Source: Byssochlamys sp. IMV 00236 | Taxonomy: Eukaryota > Ascomycota > Eurotiomycetes > Eurotiales > Thermoascaceae | Assembly: GCA_001931875.2 (NCBI GenBank) | Contig: MSJH02000740.1 | Location: 1-28,062 of the forward strand | Direction: 5' to 3' | DNA: 28,062 bases | In this document: positions 11,865 to 22,317 of the stretch, in pieces | How positions within the stretch are numbered: the stretch's first letter is position 1 | How the letters are laid out: every line of letters begins with the position of its first letter | The notes under the pieces: generated by a model | What the model saw: the letters and a program-made list of their open reading frames with translations, nothing else | Database searches by the model: none | What the model was told of the DNA's origin: nothing | Position numbers and translations under genes: made by a program

Positions 11865-14458
11865 ATGAAAATTCTATTACTTATACTCTCATGCATCATT
11901 CTACCTATTTACGCCTACCGAATTGGAGCTGGCATATCTGATATCACCGGTCCAATTGCACAAATAATGTTGATGGGCTATGCTAAACGAGGACAAACCG
12001 GTCAGGGAATCTTACAACGACTGTGGTCGAGAGCATTCATTATTGAAGATGAACGTACCAGACTCGTCTTTGTCAATACGGACACTCAATCCATGGGCGA
12101 TATTGTCAAAAAAAGGGTCGTACAAAAGTTACAAACACTTTATGGCGGTCTGTATACCGAAAAGAATATCATGCTATCGAGTACGCATTCACATAGTGGA
12201 ATGGGTGGATATTTACAACACAGTAAGATCGATTTACATCCATCATTTATATTCATCTTATCAATTGTTTACATTAGCCTTGTATGAGATATCTGTCCTG
12301 GGTTGGATAGAGGAAACTGTGGTACCAATGGTGGATGGCATTGTACAATCCATTGTGGATGCTCACGATAATCTTCAGGAGGGAACTATCACCGTTTCGC
12401 AGGGAGAATTGCTTCATTCAAATATCAATAGATCACCTCAATCCTATTTACTGAATCCTAAAGAAGAAAGAGATCAGTATCAGTATAACGTGGATAAAAT
12501 CATGACCGTTTTGGGTTTCAAGTCCAAATTAGGGCATAATGTGGGACTTGTGAGCTGGTGCGTTATAAGAGAGAGAGGATAAAGCGACTGACAACTGATC
12601 GCTCTGTTTAGGTTTCCTGTTCACGGGGTATCAGTTAACAATACCAACCGTCTTATCAATGGAGATAACAAAGGCTACGCTGCTTATCTCGCAGAAAAAA
12701 TAATGCTGCGGAACCAAGCTAATTTCATAGCTGCATTTGCTCAAAGTAATGAGGGTGATGTCAGCCCAAATACCCTTGGTGCTTACTGCACTGGTACTGA
12801 CATACCATGTGATGGATCTCGGGACGACATTTGTCCTGAAAACAGCGAGTGTCACGGAAGGTGAGTGAATCACTCCCTATATTTGGTTAGTATTACTCAC
12901 ATCATGTAAAAAGGGGCCCAGGTTGGATGACAAGTGACCTTGAATCCAATCGTATCATTGGTGAAAACCAAGCATTGAAGGCATTGGAGCTGTTTCAACA
13001 AGGAACCCCACTGACAGCTGTTCAGCTGGATTATGCACAGCTTTACTGGGATATTACGAAATCAGTGGTGACAGACAAATTTGGTAATCAGGCTCGTACC
13101 TGTTACCCTGCCATGGTAAGTACCATGAACAGGCTAAAACACATGTACTGATTCATTCTCTACTTCTCTTAGGGTTATGCATTTGGTAAATATATATATA
13201 TATATATTGTTATCTCCGGTTAATTGCTGGTCTAACTTCTTTATGTCTCTTCAGCTGCTGGTACGACGGATGGACCTGCACTTAACGGATTTTATCAAAA
13301 CAGGACTACAGGTACCTTTTTTTGGGACATTGTGAAAGATATTGTCCGTAAGCCAACTAAGGAACAAATCCGGTGTCAAGCTCCCAAGCCCATCTTGTTG
13401 GATACAGGCGAAATGTCTATTCGACCGCATACCTGGCAACCGGAGGTTCTGGACATTCAATTATTTCGAATTGGCAATGTATACATTTATGCGGTCCCTT
13501 CCGAATTTACAACCATGAGTGGTCGAAGGTTAAGGAAGGCAATCAAGCAAGCACTAATCAAGCATCGTTTGGGAAATGAAGATACTGTTGTTATTCACTC
13601 TGGTCCAGCAAATGGATATGCTGTAAGTTAGAAAAAAAAAAAAAAAGGTATATAAAAGAATACAGGGTTCATCTTTTTATTTACATAGTCTTACTGCACA
13701 ACTTATGAAGAGTATCAACATCAGAGATACGAAGGTGCATCTGTAAGGTAACCTTTGTTGATAAAAGACTTGTACATTGATTTTTTCTTCCTTTCAGACA
13801 CCCTATGGGCCTCATACCTTACAGGCCTACATTGATGCATTTGAAAAGCTTGTGTTCATGATGGCAAATCCAACCGATCACTCGATTCATTCTGAGATTC
13901 TCCCAGACTTTACAAATCGCTCCTTTAACTTTGCTCCTCCTTATCGCTCAGATCAGCCTCACCCGTTTAGATCATTTGGTGATGTTTTGATCGATGTCCC
14001 CTTTTTACGGTACAATAGACACTCAAAACCGATCATCTCTGCCTTGTTTGTTGCTGCCAACCCACGCAACGACCCGATGCTTGGAAAGACGTTCTTGACA
14101 GTAGAAAAAAAGGTGAATGGCAACTGGGAGATAGTGCGTACAGACAATGATTATGATACTAGGTACATATATGCATTTGGCCATGTCTTTTTTCTTATTT
14201 AACTTTTTTATTAGATTCTACTGGCAATACAAGTATCCGCTCCTAGGTATGTCCGAGGCATTGATTGAGTGGCATGTAGATAGCTCTGTCGAGCCAGGAA
14301 CCTATCGATTAGGTTACTTTGGAAATAATAGAACACCATTTCGCAAGTAAGACACATATATATCCTTGCATAATATGCTTATAGTTTAACATGGATTTAT
14401 TAGGACCATTACATCTCATCATGGATATTCTAGAGAATTTGTTATACTTGACAATTAA
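11865..14458 (+). CDS. ASAH2: Neutral ceramidase (10 exons)
   Basis: Hydrolyses ceramide to sphingosine and fatty acid, in the secretory pathway or outside the cell. Exons are 11865-12222, 12278-12557, 12612-12860, 12914-13115, 13173-13185, 13255-13622, 13689-13742, 13798-14162, 14215-14346 and 14404-14458, giving 691 aa, near the family's usual length. A signal peptide is clear (MKILLLILSCIILPIYA). Family blocks follow: GAGISDITGP, MGYAKRGQTGQGI, the metal-site region SSTHSHSGMGG, NRLINGDNKGYAAYLAEK, and the nucleophile motif NEGDVSPNTLG with Ser264. After that come AAGTTDGP, PKPILLDTGEM, PSEFTTMSGRRLR, ASTPYGPHTLQAY and a C-terminal beta domain ending in FVILDN. All introns are 52-69 nt GT-AG. 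Exon 5 is a 13-nt microexon. The stop is 42 nt from the BIO2 stop on the other strand. Confidence 0.93.
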
Positions 14459-14484
14459 AACCATTTGTACGCATAAAAACAGCT

Positions 14485-14490
14485 TTTATT
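14485..14490 (-). terminator. Poly(A) signal of BIO2
   Basis: TTTATT on the plus strand is AATAAA on the minus strand, 10 nt after the BIO2 stop. Cleavage downstream of it would fall within or very near the last ceramidase exon, so the two mRNAs probably overlap. Confidence 0.5.
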
Positions 14491-14500
14491 TTGTTTATAT

Positions 14501-15895
14501 CTAAGCTTCACTAGAATCTTCTTTTCTTGGCTTGAAACACTTGGGCATTTGATAAACAGGGATTTCCTTTCTATCAGATCCTTGTTCAAAGTTGGGTGGT
14601 TTAGACACCAAACCCAAGATTTCAAACATCTTTTTGTCGTCATTCATCTCATTATTGGGTGTTGTGAGTAATTTATCGCCTGTGAAGATGGAGTTTGCAC
14701 CAGCCATGAAACAAAGGGCTTGTTCAGGAATGCTGAATCGAACACGACCAGCAGATAAACGGACCATAGATTTAGGCATGACAATACGAGCTGTGGCAAT
14801 CATACGAACCATCTCAAATACAGACACAGGTTCTTGCTTTTCTAAAGGAGTACCGGGGACAGCCAAAAGAGCGTTCACTGGGACACTCTCGGGGTGTTGA
14901 GGTAAGGTAGATAAAGTGTGTAGTAATCCAACACGATCTTCTTCTCTTTCTCCTAATCCAATGATACCTCCAGAACAGACAGAGATACCTGCTTTTTGTG
15001 CATTGTTGATCGTTTCTAAACGTTCGTCGTATGTACGTGTGGTAATAATCTGTATTGAGACATGAGTATTTTTACTTGTATAAAAAAATAAAAAAAAACT
15101 TACCTTGGGATAGAATTCACGAGAAGTATCCAAGTTATGGTTGTACGCGGTTAAACCAGCGTCCTTCAATTGTTTGGCTTGTTCCTCGTTCAACATACCT
15201 AATGTACAACAAACTTCCATACCCATTGAACTAAACACAGTTTAGAGACCTGTCATTCTAATAACTTCTTTTTTTCTCTCTTACCGAATCACTTTGACAT
15301 GATCCAAAATCTTGTTAAAGTTTGATTTACGTCCAGCTAAGTCTCTCCAAGCAGCACCCATACAGAATCTACACCAGTGACCCACATCAGTACACATAGA
15401 TGAAAAGGGGGGTCAACTTGACTTACCTTGTGCTACCAGCATCTTTTGCTCTTTGAGCAGCGTAGAGGATCTCATCAGAATCGAGTAACTTTTGAGCCTT
15501 TACGCCTGTCTTGTAACGAGAAGATTGTGGGCAATATTTACAATCTTCGGTACACCCGCCTGTCTTGATGGATAACAAGGTACATTGCTGGACTTCTCTG
15601 CCGTTAAAATTCTCACGGTGGACTTTAGCCTAAAAGCGATGTGAATGGGTCAATTTAACTTACGACAGATACTAATACTTACACCATAATATAACAAATC
15701 CATCAAGGGAGAATCATAAATGGCTTGAATTTCTTCTCTTGTCCAATCATTTCTCATGGGGGTGCCAGCATGTAAGGCAGCAGCTGATAAGGATTCAGTG
15801 GCAGTCTTTTGAGTGACACTGGCAAGACGTGAGGGCAGCGTTGTTGAAAAGGATCTTGTCTGTGTCAGTGGTCTGATGAGTAAGCGAAAGGACAT
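14501..15895 (-). CDS. BIO2: Biotin synthase, mitochondrial (5 exons)
   Basis: A radical-SAM enzyme that inserts sulfur into dethiobiotin, the last step of biotin synthesis. Coding is the complement of 14501-15049, 15104-15230, 15285-15368, 15427-15629 and 15683-15895, giving 391 aa. The N-terminus is rich in Arg, Ser and Thr with no acidic residues for about 30 positions, as in a mitochondrial presequence. The radical-SAM cluster motif CX3CX2C is intact (C97, C101, C104 in [14 protein letters not shown]). The [2Fe-2S] ligand regions [28 protein letters not shown] and the Arg in RLSAGRV are present, as is YNHNLDTS. Introns are 53-58 nt. It is divergent from the dethiobiotin/DAPA gene and convergent with the ceramidase gene. 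Confidence 0.96.
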
Positions 15896-16587
15896 GGTGG
15901 CTAAAGTAACAAAGAGAGAGAGAAGGAAAAGAAAAGAAGAAAAGGTAGAAGGACGCGCTTATCGTTGATAAAAAAATTGGGGAGCCGGGATTTCAAATAA
16001 TGTGAAAAGCACTTGTATTTCAGATTAGATCGATATTACAAACAATAAAAGATGCGTTGCTATAGAAACACATACAAGAGTGTGTCCAAGAGCGACGTTG
16101 ACACTCATTAGTAGGCTTCAAAAAGAATATGAGTATGCTCGCGTTATTTGATACACGTTGTATTTCATCATTATCGCTTAAACTATCTTTTTACAGCAAT
16201 GATTTTGTTTATATAAGCATACTTGAGAACAAACACAATCTTTTAGATATATCTGATAGTTAAGTAAGGGTATTTAGAAAGCGCTGGGCCCAGTTTGATA
16301 GAAATTGGGCAGATAGAGTTTCATATTTACGTGGGTGAAGGAAAGATATTTGTTTCATGAGCTTATCAATTAATCTAATCACTGTTTTACAAACAAAAAA
16401 AGAGACATCGATTTATGACAAACAGTGAATGTTCAGATAAAGAAATATTTCATAAAAGGAAAAAGACAGATCCGTGAGTATTTGTTCATCTGCTATTCCA
16501 GAAACTGTCAACAATAAACTCATCCAGGTCCGCCGGGTTATTTCTTTTTCCTTTTTTTTTCTCTTTCTCTTTTCTTCTTTCAAAAAA
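15896..16587. promoter_or_regulatory. Shared divergent promoter region of the biotin genes
   Basis: 692 nt separate the BIO2 ATG (minus) from the bioDA ATG (plus), with no ORF of note. ATTGG (inverted CCAAT) occurs at 15976-15980 and 16304-16308. The bioDA side ends in a long pyrimidine-rich stretch (16542-16580) directly before an A7 run and the ATG, typical of fungal 5' leaders. Coordinate control of both genes from here is an inference from the layout. Confidence 0.5.
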
Positions 16588-19156
16588 ATGCCAACTTCAT
16601 TTCTACCGACACGCGCATTTCAGGCATATCAAATATTTGCAGCCAATACAAATGTAGGAAAGACCATATTTGCAACTGGCTTATGTAGAGCTGCAGCCAT
16701 TATGGCCGAACAAAACAATAGAGACGTATTTTATGTCAAGCCTGTACAAACTGGTTTCCCGATAGACAGTGATGAAAGGTAGAAAAAGAGGAGTATATTA
16801 TCATACAAGATATAAACGGCATATAGGCATGTCAAAACATACAATAAATCGTCGTTATTGAAGACCAATACTCTCTATACTTATCCAGACCCAGTCAGTC
16901 CTCACATAGCTACAGACAAGGTAATCCTCTTTGTTTATTATGTCTTCAATTACTCATGTATTGTAGCCACCTAAAGACGAGGAGGTGCTTGAAAATGTAA
17001 AGCGACAGATACTAGACTATGTACAACAGCAAAAGCCTAATGGAAGCTATTTATTCTTGGAGACAGCAGGCGGTATTCACAGCCCTGTTATGTCTGGTAA
17101 TACTTTTTATTAAACAAAGGAGATGACAGTACAGTAACGAAGATCATGTAGGCACACCACAGGCTGATTTTTACAGAAGCCTAAGATTACCCACAATTCT
17201 GATCGGAGACAGTAATCTAGGTGGTATCTCCACTACTCTGACTTCATTCGAGTCTCTCAAATTACGTGGGTACGACATTCCAACGGTGTTATTGTTTGAT
17301 CAATTGAGATACAGGAATCATGAGTTAATTCGTCAAAGAGTTCATAAGGAGAGTCTTGTAGCTACCGTACCCAAGCCACCACCTATGCAAGACGATCCTA
17401 TAAAGGAACAAGAGTCAATGAAGAAATACTATGAACAATTAGACGAACACTTGGTGCCTGTCATAAAGCATCTCGATTTGGAGCATAAAAAGCGTTTTGA
17501 CAGGTTAGAAAGTATGGCAGATAAATCCCGTGATGTCTTTTGGTGGCCTTTTACTCAGCACAAACTGGTTGGGGATGTTACGGTGATTGATTCTGCTTAC
17601 CAAGACAATTTCACCACGTATCAAAACAATCATCCGAAAGAAATGTTTGACAGCTGTGCCAGTTGGTGGACTCAAGGTTTGGGGCATGCTAACCCAGACC
17701 TTACGTTATCTGCTGCCTATGCTGCTGGACGATACGGACATGTCATTTTCCCTGAATCAACTAATGAAACAGCTCTTTCGTTGGCTGAAAAGGTTCTCGA
17801 AAAGGACACATGGGCATCGCGCGTTTTCTTTTCAGATAATGGCTCAACTGCCATGGAAGTCGCTCTCAAGATGGGCATGAGTGCTACGGCTAAACGCTAT
17901 GGTTTTAATATCAAGGCACCTGTAGAAGTTCTGGGCATTGATGGTAGTTACCATGGTGACACAATTGGTGCTATGGACGCTTGTGCGCCCAACTTGTATA
18001 ACGAGCAAGTCCAGTGGTATCAACCAAGAGGACACTGGCTGAAACCCCCATCTGTGCACATCTCTCACGGACGTCCTTTTGTACGCTTACCTTCCGAAAT
18101 GGCTCCTCAAGGGTCCAACAAGTTCTATAAGCCATTGGATGACATTTATTCTTTAAAAGAAGATAAAGAGTTAACCAAGATTTATTCAGACTACATTCGT
18201 CATGAATTAAAGTCCCTTGGGGCACAGAATCGTCGTATAGGTGCCTTGCTTATGGAACCTGTCTTGATGGGCGCTGGTGGTATGATCTTTGTTGACCCTC
18301 TCTTTCAACGCACTTTAGTCGATATCGTAAGAAATGAAGGTTCTGAATTACTTTATGGTGTCAAGAATAGCCAAGAGGATAGCTGGAAGGGTTTACCTGT
18401 GATCTTTGATGAAGTGTTTAGTGGGTGGTACAGACTAGGCCGTAGATCGGCTTCCGAATTCTTGGGAGTGGTAAAATTTAATCAAACTTTCACCCCAACA
18501 ATTAATTTAATTTGACTTTGTAGAATCCAGATATCACCGCTTATGCAAAGACATTGACAGGCGGTCTATTGCCTTTAGCCTTAACTGTGACCAAGGAATC
18601 AATCTATAATATCTTTTTATCAAAGAATAAGCCAGATTGCTTGTTGCATGGTCATTCTTACACTGCTCATCCCATGGGCTGTGCTGTAGCCAAGACTTCT
18701 ATTGAGACACTTGATCACTTATCAGAAACAAAATGGAATGTCTTCCGCAACAATTGGAAGAAACAGGACGCTGTTTGGTCAATGTGGTCTCCTGCTGTTG
18801 TTGATCAACTGTCAAGATACAACAATGTAGAAAGTGTGATGGCATTAGGTTCAGTGCTGGCCGTAGAACTTAAAGACCAACATAAAGGTATTTTAGCATC
18901 GTGTTAAACACAGTGTTCTTATGCTTCTTTTTTGTTAGGTTATGGATCCCTTGCTTCAAAGTCAATAGTTGAACATTTACGCTCCGGTGTTTTCAAGAAT
19001 GGCTTTGATGGTACAGAAAGAACAGGTGTTAATTTATTCGCTAGACCTCTTGGTAATGTCGTTTATCTCATGACCTCCCAGGTTACTACGCCTGAAGGAG
19101 TACGACAATGTGAACAAGCGTTCTTGGAGGCGATTGAAAAGCACAATAAATTATAA
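16588..19156 (+). CDS. bioDA: Bifunctional dethiobiotin synthetase / DAPA aminotransferase (6 exons)
   Basis: Carries out the two steps before biotin synthase: DAPA aminotransferase makes 7,8-diaminopelargonate from KAPA, and dethiobiotin synthetase closes the ring using ATP and CO2. Exons are 16588-16778, 16827-16920, 16967-17096, 17152-18470, 18524-18887 and 18939-19156, giving 771 aa, like plant and Aspergillus fusion enzymes. The N-terminal domain has a P-loop (AANTNVGKT, residues 18-26), PVSPHIAT and ETAGGIHSP. The aminotransferase part starts around residue 265 with WWPFTQH, then SDNGSTAMEVALKMG, SYHGDTIGAMDA, FDEVFSGWYRLGR and the PLP lysine K587 in AKTLTGG. ATG 16588 is chosen because the frame upstream has no ATG. 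The order BioD-BioA matches other eukaryotic fusions. Its neighbour BIO2 is divergent. Confidence 0.95.
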
Positions 19157-19483
19157 TAGACGATTTATGCTTTATAAAACGATACAAATATTACATTAAA
19201 AAAAGGTGATTTATTAAGTGTATAAATGGACTTTGCTCAGAGCGACTGAAAACGTCTGTTGAATTTTGCCATGCTTAGAGCCTAACTAGTTCAAACATTT
19301 AAACAAGGTGTGTCCTTTTCAAAAAAGAGAAAATGTGCATATGGTGTTTGATGATAACTGCTTTAGGTTGCAAGTTGTACCTTGAGTGTTTTATGCAGTG
19401 GCCCAGAAGAGTCACACTTATTTTTGAGTCTATTCATTTTTTTTTCTTTCTCCCCTTTCTTTCTTAAATACAACAAACGCAAT
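19157..19483. other. Intergenic, bioDA to SSU72
   Basis: 327 nt with no coding signal. It must hold the bioDA 3' UTR and the SSU72 promoter. The segment before the SSU72 ATG is a T/C-rich tract (about 19438-19464) followed by an AAATACAACAAACGC-type leader. Confidence 0.5.
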
Positions 19484-20241
19484 ATGGCAAGATATGCAGT
19501 AATTTGTGCAAGTAATCAGAATCGTTCAATGGAAGCACATCATGTATTACAGTAACGTAAAGCCCAGTTAATTTACATGTATAAAGCCTTCCTTCTAATG
19601 ATTGACATTAGAAAAAAGGGATTTAATGTAAACTCATATGGCACAGGTACCATGGTTCGCCTACCAGGACCTTCTATTGATAAGCCAAACATTTATCCTT
19701 TTGGTACCCCTTATGAACAAGTATACCAAGAATTAAAAAGCAAAGATCCAAATCTTTATACACAGAACGGTCTCTTGAACATGTTGGATCGTAATAGAAA
19801 GACTAAACCAGCTCCTCAGCGATGGCATGAATCAAGAGAAGTGTTTGACGTGATCATCACTTGTGAGGAACGTTGCTTTGATGCAGTCGTAGAAGGTAAA
19901 ATAGGAAAACTGCCTTAAAGGTCAAATAGAATAACATTGGACTAATGTCTCTTGACAGATCTAGTCAATCGAGGACAGAATCTTAATCAGAGTACACATG
20001 TGATCAATGTCGAAATTAAAGATAACCACGAAGATGCCTTATTAGGTGGTCGAGCCATATTGCAACTAGCACAAATGGTAAAACAAGAAAAAGAAGGATA
20101 TGCTATCGGATACTAATTAAACACATACACACACAGATAGAAGCATCTACTGATATTGATGCTGACATGGATGGTATCATTGAAGAGTTTACCTTAAGGA
20201 ACCCAAGCTTCCCTATTCTACACACTGTAACATATTTTTGA
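19484..20241 (+). CDS. SSU72: RNA polymerase II CTD Ser5-phosphatase SSU72 (4 exons)
   Basis: Removes phosphate from Ser5/Ser7 of the RNA polymerase II C-terminal repeat and works in the cleavage and polyadenylation factor during termination and looping. Exons are 19484-19551, 19612-19895, 19959-20077 and 20137-20241, giving 191 aa (human 194). The CX5RS phosphatase loop is intact near the start (CASNQNRS, C8 and R14). Family blocks follow: GTGTMVRLPGPSIDKPN, YTQNGLLNMLDRNRKTKP, FDVIITCEERCFDAVVE, VEIKDNHEDALLG, and the usual C-terminus ILHTVTYF. Introns are 59-63 nt; the last contains a TACTAAT branch site. Only 53 nt separate its stop from the next gene on the same strand. Confidence 0.96.
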
Positions 20242-20294
20242 TTTATTAAAGATTTTTTCTTGTCCTTTTCTTTTTTTATCCCTTGTTTAAATTT

Positions 20295-21110
20295 ATGACA
20301 GAGCTTGATGATGAAGAAGTGCCTTCTTCTTCCACTTTTGATCTGAGCCAATTGCCAAGTTCCTTTAAAAAGTTTCTTGATGACAATTCAATAGATCCAG
20401 CCATTTACACTGTAGTAGATCTGCCTCGTTATTTTCGAATCAACACTGGCCTGCCAAAAGAAAAGTGGCCCACATTAGAAGGATTAAGAGAACAGTTCAA
20501 GACAGATCAAGTGCAAGAGATCAAAGGCATCAAAGGCTTCTTTAGTGTAAAATTAGACAATGTTCGCCTTTCCGACACTCAAGCGTATAGATTTTTTATA
20601 AATACAATATAAAAAGCTAACGATTACTTTAGGTATAAAGAATCTGCAATATTTGGCATAGATGTCAGCTCAGCCATCGCTGTAGAAGCATTATCCATCA
20701 CCCAAGACGATCAAGTGCTAGATTTATGTTGTGCACCAGGAGCTAAATTATGCATGATTTCCAATCTGTTTGGAAAAGAAGGTGTAGGAACAGTGACAGG
20801 AGTTGACATTGCTGAGCATCGCTTGTCCACTTGTCGGTCATTGCTAAAGAGATATAGAGTAGGAGAAAGGGTGCGCTTGTTCAAGGCAGATGGTACCAGA
20901 TTTTCTATACTTCCTCCTTCGCGAATAGGCAATAGAGTGATTCACGAAGAGCACGACAGCAAACGTCAAAAGACAGAGATTGTCAAACCATTCTGGGCAC
21001 CTAAAACACTTCGATACGATAGACAGATAAATCATGGTGTATTATATGACAAAGTGCTAGTAGATGCCGAATGCACACATGATGGGTCTATAGCGCATAT
21101 TCTAAAGGTA

Positions 21111-21146
<36 letters not shown>

Positions 21147-21562
21147 AAAAAGAAAAGGAATATTCATATGCTTAATTCAAAAACTTTTAGTATGAAAAAT
21201 GGGGTTGGGATTCTTTTGAAAAGAATTTTATGGACTCAAACAGACTAAGCTCAATCACCGAGTTGCAGCGTAACTTGATGAAACAAGGCTGGAGGATGCT
21301 AAAGAAGGGAGGCATAATGGTCTATAGTACATGCTCACTAACCATCAGTCAGAATGAGGAAAATACAGCATGGTTTTTGACTGAACATCCGGATGCTCAG
21401 ATAGAAAAGATACCCAACTATGACATTCAACCTTCTCCTATCAAAAAACAGAATATAAATGATAAGCTTCAAGGCGCCCTGGAAGAGCACTGTGTACGAT
21501 TTGATCCAATTTCAAGCTGTACAAGTGGTTTCTTTTTGGTCAAATTTGTCAAAAAGCTTTAA
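20295..21562 (+). CDS. RsmB/NOP2/Sun-family RNA m5C methyltransferase (3 exons)
   Basis: Predicted S-adenosylmethionine-dependent cytosine-C5 RNA methyltransferase. Exons are 20295-20584, 20633-21107 and 21191-21562, giving 378 aa. The N-terminal 95 residues look like the RNA-binding part of this family (DLPRYFRINTGLP). The SAM site is DLCCAPGAKL (residues 127-136) with TGVDIAEHRL. Motif IV is DAECTHDGS, with Cys244 kept but the usual Pro-Cys-Ser-Gly pattern replaced. Motif VI, YSTCSL, holds Cys303, the likely catalytic cysteine, followed by the usual QNE. The ending, SGFFLVKFVK, is typical. Intron 2 (21108-21190) contains a GAAA microsatellite. The substrate (tRNA or rRNA) cannot be told from sequence. 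It lies 53 nt after SSU72 and 5 nt from the convergent gene's stop. Confidence 0.88.
21112..21150. repeat. GAAA microsatellite inside an intron
   Basis: About nine tandem GAAA units with small interruptions at the right end. It lies within the 83-nt second intron of the methyltransferase gene, the longest intron in the window, just after the donor. Length variation here would change intron size only. Confidence 0.8.
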
Positions 21563-21567
21563 TTGAA

Positions 21568-22317
21568 CTATTTTTTGTCATAAATTTCACTTATGATGTC
21601 CCAATCTCTTTCAATAAACGTTCTTCCTTCCATTATACTTTCATCTGGTCCTACTTCATGCTCACTGCTTTGGGCTTCTTCTTCCAATGGTTCTTCACTC
21701 ACTCGCTGTAATTCTTGTTCTATCATCTGTTCTTCTTCTTCTTTTGGTTCCAGTATGCCCAACTCAATTTCTTTGCCCAAGTCTTTCAAAAATCGATCTA
21801 TACGTCGATGGTATCCAAAGAGAAGTTTATGTGATACTCTGATCATTGGTTTCTTTATATGTCCTTGTTCTGTTATCTTGAGTGTCACTGCTCTCTCACC
21901 TTGTACTGGCTCAATCGTCAAGGTCCAGGAGCCTGTAAAGATGGATGAAGAGCCAAAATTGGACTTTTCTTCTAGCACCCTCAGTAACTTCCTTTCAGGT
22001 TCTTGTTCGATATGGGTCACAATCGTTCGTTTATCTTTTTGTATGTCGAATTCAATAAACGTGGTTCTAGTCGTTTCTTCATATTTGTTCAGTTCGTTCT
22101 CTTCGTCGTCAACATGAACTTGATCCACATGAGAGCGCCAAGCAGGGTAATCTTCGACACTAGTTAAAATAGCCCATAATATTTCTGCGGTCGTACTGTA
22201 CTTTATTGTACGGGTAACAATATGCTCTGAGGGTAAACAAACTCCAACGGTGTATAATGCAAGTGGTATAATAAGAATCAGTAATAATATTCCAACAATG
22301 ACTGTAACTATGCTCAT
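21568..22317 (-). CDS. Membrane-anchored SRPBCC/START-like protein (249 aa)
   Basis: A single-exon ORF of 249 aa. Residues about 3-25 are one strongly hydrophobic segment (IVTVIVGILLLILIIPLA), read as an N-terminal membrane anchor or uncleaved signal. Residues about 33-180 resemble the SRPBCC (polyketide cyclase/START) ligand-binding fold: VTRTIKYSTTAEILWAILTS then VEDYPAWRSHVDQV at the start, a TGSWTLTIEP strand, ALTLKITEQG-like strands and a long final helix HRRIDRFLKDLGKEIE. A Glu-rich tail follows (about 190-230), ending in a short Asp/Ile-rich segment. Such folds bind hydrophobic ligands, but the ligand is not predictable. It is convergent with the methyltransferase gene, with 5 nt between stop codons. 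Confidence 0.8.
   Translation of the reverse strand: MSIVTVIVGILLLILIIPLALYTVGVCLPSEHIVTRTIKYSTTAEILWAILTSVEDYPAWRSHVDQVHVDDEENELNKYEETTRTTFIEFDIQKDKRTIVTHIEQEPERKLLRVLEEKSNFGSSSIFTGSWTLTIEPVQGERAVTLKITEQGHIKKPMIRVSHKLLFGYHRRIDRFLKDLGKEIELGILEPKEEEEQMIEQELQRVSEEPLEEEAQSSEHEVGPDESIMEGRTFIERDWDIISEIYDKK

Noticed and set aside
16474..16587. Upstream extension of bioDA as a mitochondrial presequence
   Set aside because: The upstream frame has no ATG, and its residues come from a T/C-rich leader. No acceptor linking another exon was convincing.
17505..18225. Minus-strand open frames inside bioDA exon 4
   Set aside because: They are shadows of a long, well-conserved plus-strand aminotransferase exon.
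21593..22117. 174-codon plus-strand Ser-rich ORF opposite the SRPBCC gene
   Set aside because: Its Ser-rich sequence arises from the Glu/Asp-rich reverse complement, while the minus strand encodes a coherent domain protein.
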